From Acidimicrobiia bacterium (lineage in GTDB: Bacteria; Actinomycetota; Acidimicrobiia; IMCC26256; PALSA-555), in the NCBI GenBank assembly GCA_017853455.1, contig JAFMJM010000027.1, positions 1 to 16,866 of the forward strand: a stretch of DNA of 16,866 nt, in the 5' to 3' direction. How positions within the stretch are numbered: the first letter of the stretch is position 1; each line of letters begins with the position of its first letter. The translations under genes were made by a program, and so were the position numbers. Below the pieces are notes generated by a model. That model was not told the origin of the DNA and did not search any database. It worked only from the letters and a program-made list of their open reading frames with translations. This document shows, piece after piece, positions 1 to 8,203 of the stretch.

Positions 1-75
1 TCGTCGACGTGGAGGTCGTCGACGTGGAGGTCGTCGACGTGGAGGTCGTCGACGTGGAGGTCGTCGACGTCGAGG
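1..75. repeat. 15-bp tandem repeat encoding a Thr/Ser stalk
   Basis: Four identical copies of TCGTCGACGTGGAGG fill 1-60, and a fifth with one change fills 61-75. More degenerate copies continue to about 140. The unit is five codons, so copy number can change without breaking the frame; on the minus strand it encodes a Thr-Ser-Thr-Ser-Thr period. Each copy contains the palindrome GTCGAC. The array continues past the left edge, so its full length is unknown. Confidence 0.95.
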
Positions 76-2827
76 TGGTCGACGTCGACGTGGTCGACGT
101 CGAGCTGGAGGTCGTCGTCGAGCTGGAGGTCGTCGTCGAACCGCCCGCCGGGCGGGTCGTGGTCGTGGTCACCGGGGTGAACGGGTCGTACGGCTCCACC
201 TCGACCGCCCCACTGTCGCAGTAGCCGTTGCGGGGTCGGGCGTACCCACGCTGATCGGTGATGACCCCGGTGCCGAGCGGTGCCGTCTGGCAGGCGCCGT
301 AGGGGATCCGGTCGATGACCGGGCTGCCGTTCTGGGGCTTCTGGGTCTCGGTCGGCCCACCGTTCCAGGCCAGCGGATCGAGCAGCGGATCGTTGCTGAC
401 GTTCTGCGAGTCGCCGGTCCCGGTCAGACCACACGACGTGTCGTTCGCGTAGTTGTAGCCGTCGGACGCAGCAGACGTGCCGCACAGGGGCTGGGTCGCA
501 GCCGGAGCCGCGAGGACCGTCGCGAAGAGTTCGATGGTGCCACCGGTCACGGCGCTGCCCCCGGTCACGGCGGTGTTCCCCGTGAAGGTCGCGTACGCCG
601 CCGAGACGCCGCCCAAGGCGAAGATCGCGCCGCCGCTCCCCGAAGTCACGTTGTCGCTGAACGTGGAGTTCGTCACCGCAACGCCGTTCACCGAGACCAG
701 GGCACCTCCTCCGGTCGTCGCCTGGTTGGCCGTGAACGTCGAACCCGAGACGGTGATACTTCCGACGCTGCCGATCGCGCCGCCGTACACGCTCGCCGAG
801 TTCAGGTCGAACGTGGAGTTCTCGACCACCGTCTGCCCATTCGACCCGATCGCACCGCCACTCGTCAGTGCGTGGTTGTATTCGAACCGGGATCCGGTCA
901 CCGACAGGGACCCGTCGACATCGAGTGCTCCGCCGTTGTCGGCGGACCAGCCGTGCTGGAACGTCAGGGAGTCCACCGAGAAGGCCCCGGTGGAGGTGCT
1001 CGCCAACAGCCGGAAGGTGTCGTTCCCGGTCACGAAGTTGCCGTGGCCGTTGATCGTCATGATGTGGGCGCCGCCCGTGCCGCCGTCGTAGGTCACCCCA
1101 CTCGTCAGGGCGATGTCGGCGAGGCCCGGATCGATCTCGATGGTGACGTCCTTGGCGGCCGCCCACCCTCCGGTGCTCGCCTGGGTCAACGCCTCGCGCA
1201 GCGTGCAGCCCGGGAACGTCGGGGCCGTGGTGCAGTCACCACCCGAGTTGGCGCTGGAGTGCACCCGGATGGTCGTCGCGACCTCGACCGCACCGATGTC
1301 GCACCCCTCACCCACCGACGCCGGCCGCGGTGCGCCCCGCTGGTCACGCGTGATCGACAGACCCGCGCCACAGCTGCCGTTGGGGACCACGTCGATCAAC
1401 GGACTCGCCGCCTGCGGCTTGAGGGTCTCGGTCGGCCCGCCGTTGTCGGCCAGGGCGTCGAGCAGCGGGTCGTTGGCGACGTTCTGCGAGTCGCCGGTAC
1501 CGGTCAGTCCACACGACGTGTCGTCCGCGTAGTTGTACCCGTTCGACACCCCGGCGGTGCTGAACAGGCAAAGGTTCTGGGCGCCCGACTTGTCGAAGAC
1601 CGTCCCGAACATGTGGCCCGCGCGGAGTGCCGACCAGATCGCGCTTCCATTGCCGAGCGAGGTGTTCCCCTGGAACGAGGTGTAGGTCGTGGTGACCTTC
1701 GAGAAGGCGTACACCGCACCGCCGTGGCCGTTCGCGGTCGTGATCGAGTTGCCGGAGAACGTCGAGTTGGTCACGTCCACCTCCCCCAGCCACGCGGCGA
1801 TGGCGCCTCCCTGATCCGACGCCGTGTTGTTGGCGAAGGTCGAGTTCGTGACACTCACCGCGAGGGTGTCCACGGACCCGAAGGCCAAGATCGCGCCGCC
1901 GTAGCCTCCGCTCCCGGGGTTCGCCCTCGTTCCCGTGCCGTTTCCGGTGAACGACGAGTCCGTCACCACGGCGCTGTAACCGACGTACACGGCTCCGCCG
2001 TAGTTCTCCGCGAAGTTCCCCGAGAACGACGACGCCACCAGGTTGACCGCAGCGCTCGAGGCGGTGGAGTAGATGGCACCGCCGTTGGTCTTCGCCGTGT
2101 TGTCGGTGAACGTCGTACGCACGATGACCGGGACCAGAGTGTTGTTCTGGGCGGCGACCGCCCCACCCGCATCGTTGGGTGCCGAATTCCCGGTGAACGT
2201 CGTGTCGACGAACGAGAGGAGACCGTTGCCCCACACCGCCCCACCCTGACCGGTCGTGGCGCTGTTCCCCGAGAAGGCGGATCCCGTGACACTGATGTCG
2301 CCCCAGGAGTGGACGGCCCCGCCACTGGCGCTGGCCACGTTGTCCCGGAAGGTCGAACCGACGACGGCGAGGGTCGAGCTCGACCCCTCCATGTACACCG
2401 CACCACCGTTTCCGGTGGCGTTGCCCCGCTTCATGGTGAGGGCGTCGATCGCGAGACGCCCGGTGAACGAGCTGCTGGCGTGCAGCAGGCGGAAGGTGTC
2501 GTTGCCCTCGACCGTGTTGTAGTTGCCCTGGATCGTGAGGTTGTGGGCGTTGCCCACCCCACCGGAGTACGACAGCTCGCCGCTCGTGAGGGTGACGGTC
2601 CCGAGGCTGACCGGGATCACGATCGTGACGTCGCTGTTCGAGCCACAGCCGGAGTCGGCGTCGGTGATCGCCTGACGCAACGTGCCCGCACCAGCGTCGT
2701 TGGTCGACGAGACCGTGATCGTCGGGCACGGGGCGACGGCCCCGGCCGGGCCCGATCGCAACGCCGCCGTCACGGCGGCCAGGACGACCAGGACGATCAC
2801 CGCTGCTTCGACCCGCCGTCTGAACAT
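1..2827 (-). CDS. Exported two-module parallel beta-helix surface protein (CSLREA-like / choice-of-anchor Q), 3' end outside window
   Basis: The frame is open for 942 codons from ATG at 2827 to the window edge with no in-frame stop. Residues 1-33 are a Sec-type signal peptide (MFRRR, hydrophobic core VIVLVVLAAV, then PAGA). Module 1 (about 34-515) has a TLRQAI element, a FRLL strand near 110, about ten GGA(V/I) beta-helix rungs with repeated S-x-F-x-x-N steps, and a C-terminal block with NDPLLDALADNGGPTET, DQRG and DIGAVE (510-515). Module 2 (about 516-876) repeats the plan with CTLREAL, about six rungs and DSGAVE (871-876). These elements match the CSLREA and choice-of-anchor Q families of secreted right-handed beta-helix proteins. 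From about residue 880 the chain is nearly pure Thr/Ser, a likely stalk before a wall or membrane anchor not seen here. The ligand or substrate is unknown; adhesion or polysaccharide binding is inference. GAGGCGG lies just upstream of the ATG. Confidence 0.85.
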   Translation of the reverse strand, partial: MFRRRVEAAVIVLVVLAAVTAALRSGPAGAVAPCPTITVSSTNDAGAGTLRQAITDADSGCGSNSDVTIVIPVSLGTVTLTSGELSYSGGVGNAHNLTIQGNYNTVEGNDTFRLLHASSSFTGRLAIDALTMKRGNATGNGGAVYMEGSSSTLAVVGSTFRDNVASASGGAVHSWGDISVTGSAFSGNSATTGQGGAVWGNGLLSFVDTTFTGNSAPNDAGGAVAAQNNTLVPVIVRTTFTDNTAKTNGGAIYSTASSAAVNLVASSFSGNFAENYGGAVYVGYSAVVTDSSFTGNGTGTRANPGSGGYGGAILAFGSVDTLAVSVTNSTFANNTASDQGGAIAAWLGEVDVTNSTFSGNSITTANGHGGAVYAFSKVTTTYTSFQGNTSLGNGSAIWSALRAGHMFGTVFDKSGAQNLCLFSTAGVSNGYNYADDTSCGLTGTGDSQNVANDPLLDALADNGGPTETLKPQAASPLIDVVPNGSCGAGLSITRDQRGAPRPASVGEGCDIGAVEVATTIRVHSSANSGGDCTTAPTFPGCTLREALTQASTGGWAAAKDVTIEIDPGLADIALTSGVTYDGGTGGAHIMTINGHGNFVTGNDTFRLLASTSTGAFSVDSLTFQHGWSADNGGALDVDGSLSVTGSRFEYNHALTSGGAIGSNGQTVVENSTFDLNSASVYGGAIGSVGSITVSGSTFTANQATTGGGALVSVNGVAVTNSTFSDNVTSGSGGAIFALGGVSAAYATFTGNTAVTGGSAVTGGTIELFATVLAAPAATQPLCGTSAASDGYNYANDTSCGLTGTGDSQNVSNDPLLDPLAWNGGPTETQKPQNGSPVIDRIPYGACQTAPLGTGVITDQRGYARPRNGYCDSGAVEVEPYDPFTPVTTTTTRPAGGSTTTSSSTTTSSSTSTTSTSTTSTSTTSTSTTSTSTTSTSTTSTST
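345..470. repeat. Direct repeat copy A of the choice-of-anchor Q segment
   Basis: This stretch aligns without gaps to 1425-1550, at an offset of exactly 1080 bp (360 codons), with most bases identical. It encodes the same block in module 2 that copy B encodes in module 1 (Asn-Tyr-Ala, Thr-Ser-Cys-Gly-Leu-Thr-Gly-Thr-Gly-Asp-Ser-Gln-Asn-Val, then NDPLLD). The similarity at DNA level points to duplication of a module within the gene. Confidence 0.85.
1425..1550. repeat. Direct repeat copy B of the choice-of-anchor Q segment
   Basis: This is the partner of 345-470, 1080 bp away in the same orientation. It encodes the corresponding segment of module 1 of the beta-helix protein. Outside this block the two modules are clearly less alike, and module 1 has more helix rungs than module 2. 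Confidence 0.85.
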
Positions 2828-3146
2828 GTCCGCCTCGAACGTCGCCGATCCGGCCGCGCTGCGGCCGTTCCCACTCCGGGGGCGGGACTCTACGGAGCGT
2901 CGGAGCGTTCGTTCAACCCCGAAGCATCAACCGTTCGACATCGGATCGATTCGGAACTGTCGTCCGGACGCGGATCGCAGTCGAAGCCGCAGTGCGACGC
3001 TCACCCCACCCGCCACACCCGCCACATCCACCACAGGGAGCGCTTCTGCCGGCGCCGGCACGGGCGCCGACTGCAGCGGGCCGTCGACGGTCGCGTCACG
3101 ATCGGGAACCACGACGGGAGGGCCACCTCCTCGGAGAGGCCGGTTG
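2828..3146. other. Intergenic region between tRNA-Pro and the beta-helix gene
   Basis: These 319 bp hold no convincing gene. The left part contains the putative promoter at 2887-2916. The rest (about 2920-3146) includes a C/A-rich stretch on the plus strand near 3000-3040 but no clear hairpin terminator or inverted repeat. The open frames that cross it run into the tRNA and look spurious. Confidence 0.6.
2887..2916 (-). promoter_or_regulatory. Probable promoter of the beta-helix gene (TTGAAC-N18-TAGAGT)
   Basis: On the minus strand TTGAAC (2916-2911) and TAGAGT (2892-2887) are separated by 18 nt, which fits a housekeeping sigma promoter. Transcription would start near 2880 and give a 5' leader of about 50 nt. 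This contrasts with the apparently leaderless housekeeping genes elsewhere in the window. Confidence 0.5.
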
Positions 3147-3221
3147 TCGGGCTGCCGGGATTCGAACCCGGGACCTTTGGTCCCCCAGACCAACGCGCTA
3201 ACCAAGCTGCGCCACAGCCCG
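3147..3221 (-). tRNA. tRNA-Pro (anticodon GGG)
   Basis: The minus strand folds into a full cloverleaf. The acceptor stem is CGGGCTG with CAGCCCG. The D arm is GCGC with a 10-nt loop. The anticodon stem TTGGT/ACCAA encloses the loop CTGGGGG, giving anticodon GGG. The T arm is CCGGG-TTCGAAT-CCCGG. The discriminator is A at 3147. The next bases are CAA, so the 3' CCA is not encoded and must be added by nucleotidyltransferase. The GGG anticodon reads CCC and CCU proline codons, which suits this high-G+C genome. Confidence 0.96.
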
Positions 3222-3247
3222 TCACCCCCGGAGGGGCACAGACGACG

Positions 3248-3253
3248 AGCCTA
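3248..3253 (-). promoter_or_regulatory. Possible -10 element of tRNA-Pro
   Basis: TAGGCT lies on the minus strand 26 nt before the mature tRNA 5' end, which would leave a 5' leader of about 20 nt for RNase P to remove. No clear -35 is visible, so this is a tentative call. Confidence 0.4.
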
Positions 3254-3283
3254 CCGGACCGCCCCGGCACTCCCCCGGTCCGG
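3254..3283 (-). terminator. Possible hairpin terminator after the der operon
   Basis: CCGGACC (3254-3260) and GGTCCGG (3277-3283) form a perfect 7-bp inverted repeat with a 16-nt loop, about 20 nt after the stop of the zinc-ribbon gene. No T-tract follows, as is common in actinobacteria. It also overlaps the upstream region of tRNA-Pro, so readthrough into the tRNA is possible. Confidence 0.35.
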
Positions 3284-3303
3284 GCCGCACCGAGCCGACC
3301 CGC

Positions 3304-3618
3304 TCAGAAGCGGCCGACCACCCAGGCGATGCCCTCGTAGGCCCGGTAGCCGAGGTACAGCGCCACCGCCCCCACCAGCAGCTTGAGGTGCCACGGGACG
3401 GGCAGCGTCTCCTCGTCGGGATCGTCCACACGCGAGGCACGTTCCGCCCGCGCGCGCCGACGCTCTCGGCGCTCGGCTGCGTCGCCTCCGACGGCCGGCT
3501 CGACGGCCGGGGCGTGTGCCCGACCCGGATCGACCGCCCGCCCACACTTCGGGCAGGTTCCGTCGGGTGACACCGTGGCGGGCGAGAGGAACCGGTCGCA
3601 GCCGGTGCACCACGGCAC
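3304..3618 (-). CDS. Small zinc-ribbon protein with one C-terminal membrane segment, function unknown
   Basis: This encodes 104 residues from GTG at 3618, which comes 2 nt after the der stop, so it should be translated together with der. The N-terminus carries two CxxC knuckles (C4/C7 and C22/C25), spaced as in a rubredoxin-like zinc ribbon. A basic, Arg/Glu-rich helix (about 48-63) and an acidic linker follow. A hydrophobic segment (about 78-101, KLLVGAVALYLGYRAYEGI) probably anchors the protein with the zinc ribbon in the cytoplasm. I do not recognise a named family. The position behind der suggests a link to ribosome assembly at the membrane, but that is inference. Longer upstream extensions of this frame run antiparallel through der and are not credible. 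Confidence 0.75.
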   Translation of the reverse strand: MPWCTGCDRFLSPATVSPDGTCPKCGRAVDPGRAHAPAVEPAVGGDAAERRERRRARAERASRVDDPDEETLPVPWHLKLLVGAVALYLGYRAYEGIAWVVGRF

Positions 3619-3620
3619 GG

Positions 3621-4951
<1,331 letters not shown>

Positions 4952-4955
<4 letters not shown>

Positions 4956-6367
4956 GCCGCCACCCCCGCCCGCAGGGCGGCCACCAGGGCCACCCCGTCG
5001 GTCGGCACGACCTCGACCGGGCGGGGCAGGTCGGCGACCACCCCACCGTCGAGGAACCGGTCGTTGGAGAGGACCACGTCGGGGAGCAGGTAGCGGTGGT
5101 CGGCGGGCTCGGCCGCCAGGGCGGCGCCCACGTCGGCGGCGGTGAGCAGGCCGGTCACGGCGATGTTGCCGCCGAAGAAGCGGTTGGGCACGGGCAGGAC
5201 CCGCACCGGGGCGCCGGCGACCGACTCGAGGGTGGGCAGCAACGGCGTCAGCACCCGTGCACCGTACTCACCCGTCACCAGGGCGACGGGGAGGCGGTTC
5301 CGCGGAACCGCCTGCGGAGCCGCCCCGGGCGCCCCCGCCGAGACCGGGATCGTGGTGCGGGGGCTGCGGTACATGACGGCCGGCGCGCCCTCGACCGCCG
5401 CGAAGAACCCCGGCCGGGGCCCCACGCCCTCGACCGCCTCGCCCCGGGCGGCCCGGGTCACCTCGTCGGCGAAGGCCGCCGCCATCCCGATGCCGTTCTC
5501 GTGCTGGGTCAGGTCGTCGTAGTGGTCGAGCGGCGGGAACGGCCGGTCGGCCATCAGGAAGTACTCGTCGGCCGCGTAGACGAGGCGCCGCCCGAGGGCC
5601 GCCCGGAACCGCTCCTGCCAGACCGCCACCAGGTCGAGCACGGCCTCGGCCTCGGACCGGGTGTGGGCCCGCATCTCGGGCTCCGACGAGTGGTCGCTGA
5701 TCCCGAGCGGCACGCAGGCCACGGTGGCGAGACGCGGGAACCGGTCGAGCACGCCGAGCAGGGTCGCGTCGAGCGCAGCGCCGTCGTTGACCCCCGGACA
5801 CACCACGATCTGGCCGTGGACGGTCACCCCGGCGTCGAGCAGCTCCGACAGCCACCGCAGGCTGGTGGCACCGCGGCGGTTGCGCAGCAGGTGGGCCCGC
5901 AGGTCGGGGTCGGTGGCGTGGATGCTCACGTAGAGCGGCGACAGCCCCTCGGTGACGACCCGCTCGAGGTCGGCCTCGGTGAACCGGGTGAGGGTGGTGA
6001 AGTTGCCGTAGAGGAACGACAGCCGGTAGTCGTCGTCCTTCAACGACAGGCTCTTGCGCATCCCCGGCGGCAACTGGTGGATGAAGCAGAACGGGCAGTG
6101 GTTGTCGCAGGTGCGCACCCGGTCGAACACCGGGCCGGTCAGGGCCAGGCCGAGGGGCTCCCCCTCGCGCTTCTCGACCACCACCTGGCGCTCGAGCCCA
6201 CCCCGGCGCAGGTCGAGCTCCACCACGGCCTCGTCGGCCTGGAGCTGGTAGCGGATCACGTCACGCACGGCCTCGCCGTTGACGGCGAGCAGGTCGTCGC
6301 CGGGACGCACCCCCGCGGCGTCGGCGGGGGAACCGGGCGCAACGGCCTCGATGCGGGCCGTCGGCAT
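4952..6367 (-). CDS. PDZ / radical-SAM-like / DUF512 iron-sulfur protein
   Basis: The 471-residue product begins with a PDZ-like domain (about 1-65; PGSPADAAGVRPGD, then AVNGE). A CX3CX2C cluster motif follows at C87, C91 and C94 in CDNHCPFCFIHQ, then a long TIM-barrel-like region and a C-terminal DUF512 domain with VTGEYGARVL and NRFFGGNIAVTGLL. This matches the TIGR03279-type putative FeS oxidoreductase family, whose reaction is not established. It is known next to der in many bacteria, as here. I chose ATG 6367 over ATG 6376: the hexamer TAGGAT (6380-6375) is 7 nt before 6367 and overlaps the other ATG. As Shine-Dalgarno, AGGA is also well spaced only for 6367. Confidence 0.88.
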
Positions 6368-6374
6368 GGTGCCC

Positions 6375-6380
6375 ATCCTA
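6375..6380 (-). promoter_or_regulatory. -10 element TAGGAT of the DUF512-der operon (leaderless type)
   Basis: TAGGAT ends 7 nt before ATG 6367 on the minus strand, so transcription would begin at or beside the start codon. It sits only 7 bp from the opposed TACCCT of ispH. No clear -35 is present, and that position falls on the ispH start codon. Confidence 0.55.
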
Positions 6381-6387
6381 CGGTCGC

Positions 6388-6393
6388 TACCCT
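6388..6393 (+). promoter_or_regulatory. -10 element TACCCT of ispH (leaderless type)
   Basis: TACCCT ends 7 nt before the GTG start of ispH at 6401. There is no purine-rich Shine-Dalgarno sequence before that GTG, which fits a leaderless mRNA. The -35 position would fall on the start codon of the divergent DUF512 gene. Confidence 0.55.
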
Positions 6394-6400
6394 CGGCGGC

Positions 6401-7477
6401 GTGACCGACCGCCTGCACGTCGACCGCGTGCTGCTCGCCGAGCCCCGGGGGTTCTGCGCCGGGGTCGAGATGGCGATCAAGGCCCTCGTCTGGATGGTGC
6501 GGGTCTTCGACGCGCCCGTCTACTGCTACCACGAGATCGTCCACAACCGGCTGGTCGTGGAGCGGTTCCGGGCCCGCGGCGTGGTGTTCGTCGACTCCGT
6601 CGACGAGGTGCCCCCGGGCGCGCCGCTGATGCTGTCGGCCCACGGCTCGGCCCCCGAGGTGGTGGCCGCCGCCCGCGAGCACGGCCGCTTCGTCGTCAAC
6701 GCCGTCTGCCCGCTCGTCACCAAGGTCCACCACGAGGCCCGGGTGCGCGCCGGCAAGGGGTTCACCATCCTCTACGTGGGCCACGCCGGCCACGACGAGG
6801 CCGAGGGTGCGCTCGCCGTCGCCCCCGGGGCGATGCGCCTCGTCGAGCACGAGGACGACCTCGACCGGGTGCTCCCCGACCTGCCCGACGGTCCGGTCGC
6901 GGTGCTGGCCCAGACCACCCTCGCCCTCCACGAGTGGCAGGGCGTGGTCGAGCGCACCCGCGCCGAGCACCCCGACCTCTGGACGGCCGCACGCGGCGAC
7001 CTGTGCTTCGCGACCACCAACCGCCAGGCTGCGCTGCGGGTGGTCGCCGAGCGCGCCGACGCCATCGTGGTGATCGGCAGCGCCAACTCGTCGAACACCC
7101 TCGCCCTCGCCGAGGTCGCCCGCCGGGCGGGCTGCGAGCGGGTGATGCGCATCGACGGTCCCGACGAGCTGGACGCCGACCTGCTCGACGGCGCGCGGGT
7201 GGTGGGCGTCACCGCCGGGGCCAGCGCTCCCGACGACCTGGTGCGATCGGTGGTGGCCCGGCTCGACCCCACCGACGGCATCGAGCCGGTGTTCGTCACC
7301 GACGAGGACGAGTACTTCCCCCCGCCGCGCGAACTGCGCGAGCTGGTGCCCGCGCTCGACTCCGTGGTGGCCCTGCTGTTCGGCACCGACCCCGGAGCCG
7401 CCCGCCGGATGGGCGGACCGTTCGCGGCCGACCGTGAGGTCGACGCCTCAGCCGCCCTCGCCGGTCTCGACACCTGA
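6401..7477 (+). CDS. ispH: 4-hydroxy-3-methylbut-2-enyl diphosphate reductase (IspH/LytB)
   Basis: IspH is the last enzyme of the MEP isoprenoid pathway. It reduces HMBPP to IPP and DMAPP with a 4Fe-4S cluster. The 358-residue product carries the three cluster cysteines: C19 in PRGFCAGV, C103 in NAVCPLVTK and C202 in DLCFATTNRQ. It also has the family motifs YHEIVHN, SAHGS, YVGHAGHDEAEG and IGSANSSNT. Length is normal apart from a short C-terminal extension. It is the only plus-strand gene between the two minus-strand operons. Its start faces the DUF512 gene and its last 30 bp overlap plsC in the opposite direction. GTG at 6401 is the start; longer frames upstream are antisense to the DUF512 gene. 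Confidence 0.97.
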   Translation: MTDRLHVDRVLLAEPRGFCAGVEMAIKALVWMVRVFDAPVYCYHEIVHNRLVVERFRARGVVFVDSVDEVPPGAPLMLSAHGSAPEVVAAAREHGRFVVNAVCPLVTKVHHEARVRAGKGFTILYVGHAGHDEAEGALAVAPGAMRLVEHEDDLDRVLPDLPDGPVAVLAQTTLALHEWQGVVERTRAEHPDLWTAARGDLCFATTNRQAALRVVAERADAIVVIGSANSSNTLALAEVARRAGCERVMRIDGPDELDADLLDGARVVGVTAGASAPDDLVRSVVARLDPTDGIEPVFVTDEDEYFPPPRELRELVPALDSVVALLFGTDPGAARRMGGPFAADREVDASAALAGLDT

Positions 7478-8194
7478 CGCCGCCACCTCGGCGGCGGCCG
7501 CAGCCCGCGCGGCCGCCCGGGCCTCGCGCTTCGCCGCCTGCTTCGCCGACAGTCGGCCGTGGCGCGACCGCTGGTCGGACCAGGCACAGGCCTCCTCGAA
7601 GCAGGCCTGCATCCGGGCGAGCAGCTCGGCGTCGGTGGCGGCCACGGCGTCGCGGCGACGCATCCCCTCGGCCCGGATCGGCATGAACGGCTCCCCCACC
7701 ACCACCGACACCCGTGAGAACCACGGGATGCCGAACCACCGGCGGAACGGGAACTCGCTCCCCCCGACCCCGACCGGCACCAGCGGCACGTCGGCCCGGT
7801 AGGCGAGGTAGGCGGCACCCGAGAAGATCGGTCCGAGCGTGGGGCCCTGGCGCCGGGTGCCCTCGGGGAACACCGCGATCGGCTCCCCCGCCTTGAGCGC
7901 CGCCTCCATCGCCTGGAGCGCGGCGCGGTCGCTGCCGTCACGGTCGACGGGCACCGCCCCGAGCTCGTCGAAGACCCACGTCCAGAAGGGACCGTGGAAG
8001 ATCTCGCTCTTGGCCATGAACCGCAGACGCCGGCGCGTGACCGACGCGGCGAACGGGATGTCGAGCGTCGAGCGGTGTGACGGAGCGACGATGTAGACAC
8101 CCCGGCGCGGGATGCGGTCGCGCCCGCGCACGTGCACTCCGAACAGGATCCGGGCCGTCCCGGTGATCACGGTGTGCCAGAAGTGGTAGAACAC
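7448..8194 (-). CDS. plsC: 1-acyl-sn-glycerol-3-phosphate acyltransferase (PlsC family)
   Basis: This family acylates lysophosphatidate to phosphatidate at the inner face of the membrane. The 248-residue product has the catalytic HX4D box HRSTLD (H40, D45) and the substrate box FPEGTR (109-114). VPLVPVGVGGSEF follows as the last conserved block. A weakly hydrophobic N-terminal segment probably contacts the membrane. The tail after about residue 205 is rich in Ala, Arg and Lys, low in complexity and outside the family domain. GTG at 8194 is preceded by TAGGAGCGGGCG, a good Shine-Dalgarno that includes the cmk stop codon. The exact acyl acceptor cannot be told from the sequence. Confidence 0.9.
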   Translation of the reverse strand: MFYHFWHTVITGTARILFGVHVRGRDRIPRRGVYIVAPSHRSTLDIPFAASVTRRRLRFMAKSEIFHGPFWTWVFDELGAVPVDRDGSDRAALQAMEAALKAGEPIAVFPEGTRRQGPTLGPIFSGAAYLAYRADVPLVPVGVGGSEFPFRRWFGIPWFSRVSVVVGEPFMPIRAEGMRRRDAVAATDAELLARMQACFEEACAWSDQRSRHGRLSAKQAAKREARAAARAAAAAEVAASGVETGEGG

Positions 8195-8203
8195 CGCCCG
8201 CTC

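Noticed and set aside
1..140. Possible CRISPR array
   Set aside because: The 15-bp units abut with no spacers and lie in frame within a coding region.
2927..3205. 92-codon minus-strand open frame with GFESRQPD
   Set aside because: The motif is the translated T arm of the tRNA-Pro gene, a common false protein.
2828..3221. tRNA-Pro as an island attachment site beside the beta-helix gene
   Set aside because: No direct repeat of the tRNA 3' end and no integrase are visible in the window, so there is no support beyond proximity.
872..3340. 822-codon plus-strand open frame
   Set aside because: It is antisense, codon for codon, to the beta-helix gene, and runs on through the tRNA. The protein has no domain and is Arg/Gly/Val rich, as expected of a high-G+C shadow frame.
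6368..6970. N-terminal extension of the DUF512 gene
   Set aside because: The extension is antisense to ispH and lacks any domain; the PDZ-like domain begins at ATG 6367.
6772..8100. 442-codon minus-strand open frame
   Set aside because: It crosses ispH antisense and plsC out of frame. Its Ser/Arg-rich composition is that of a shadow frame.
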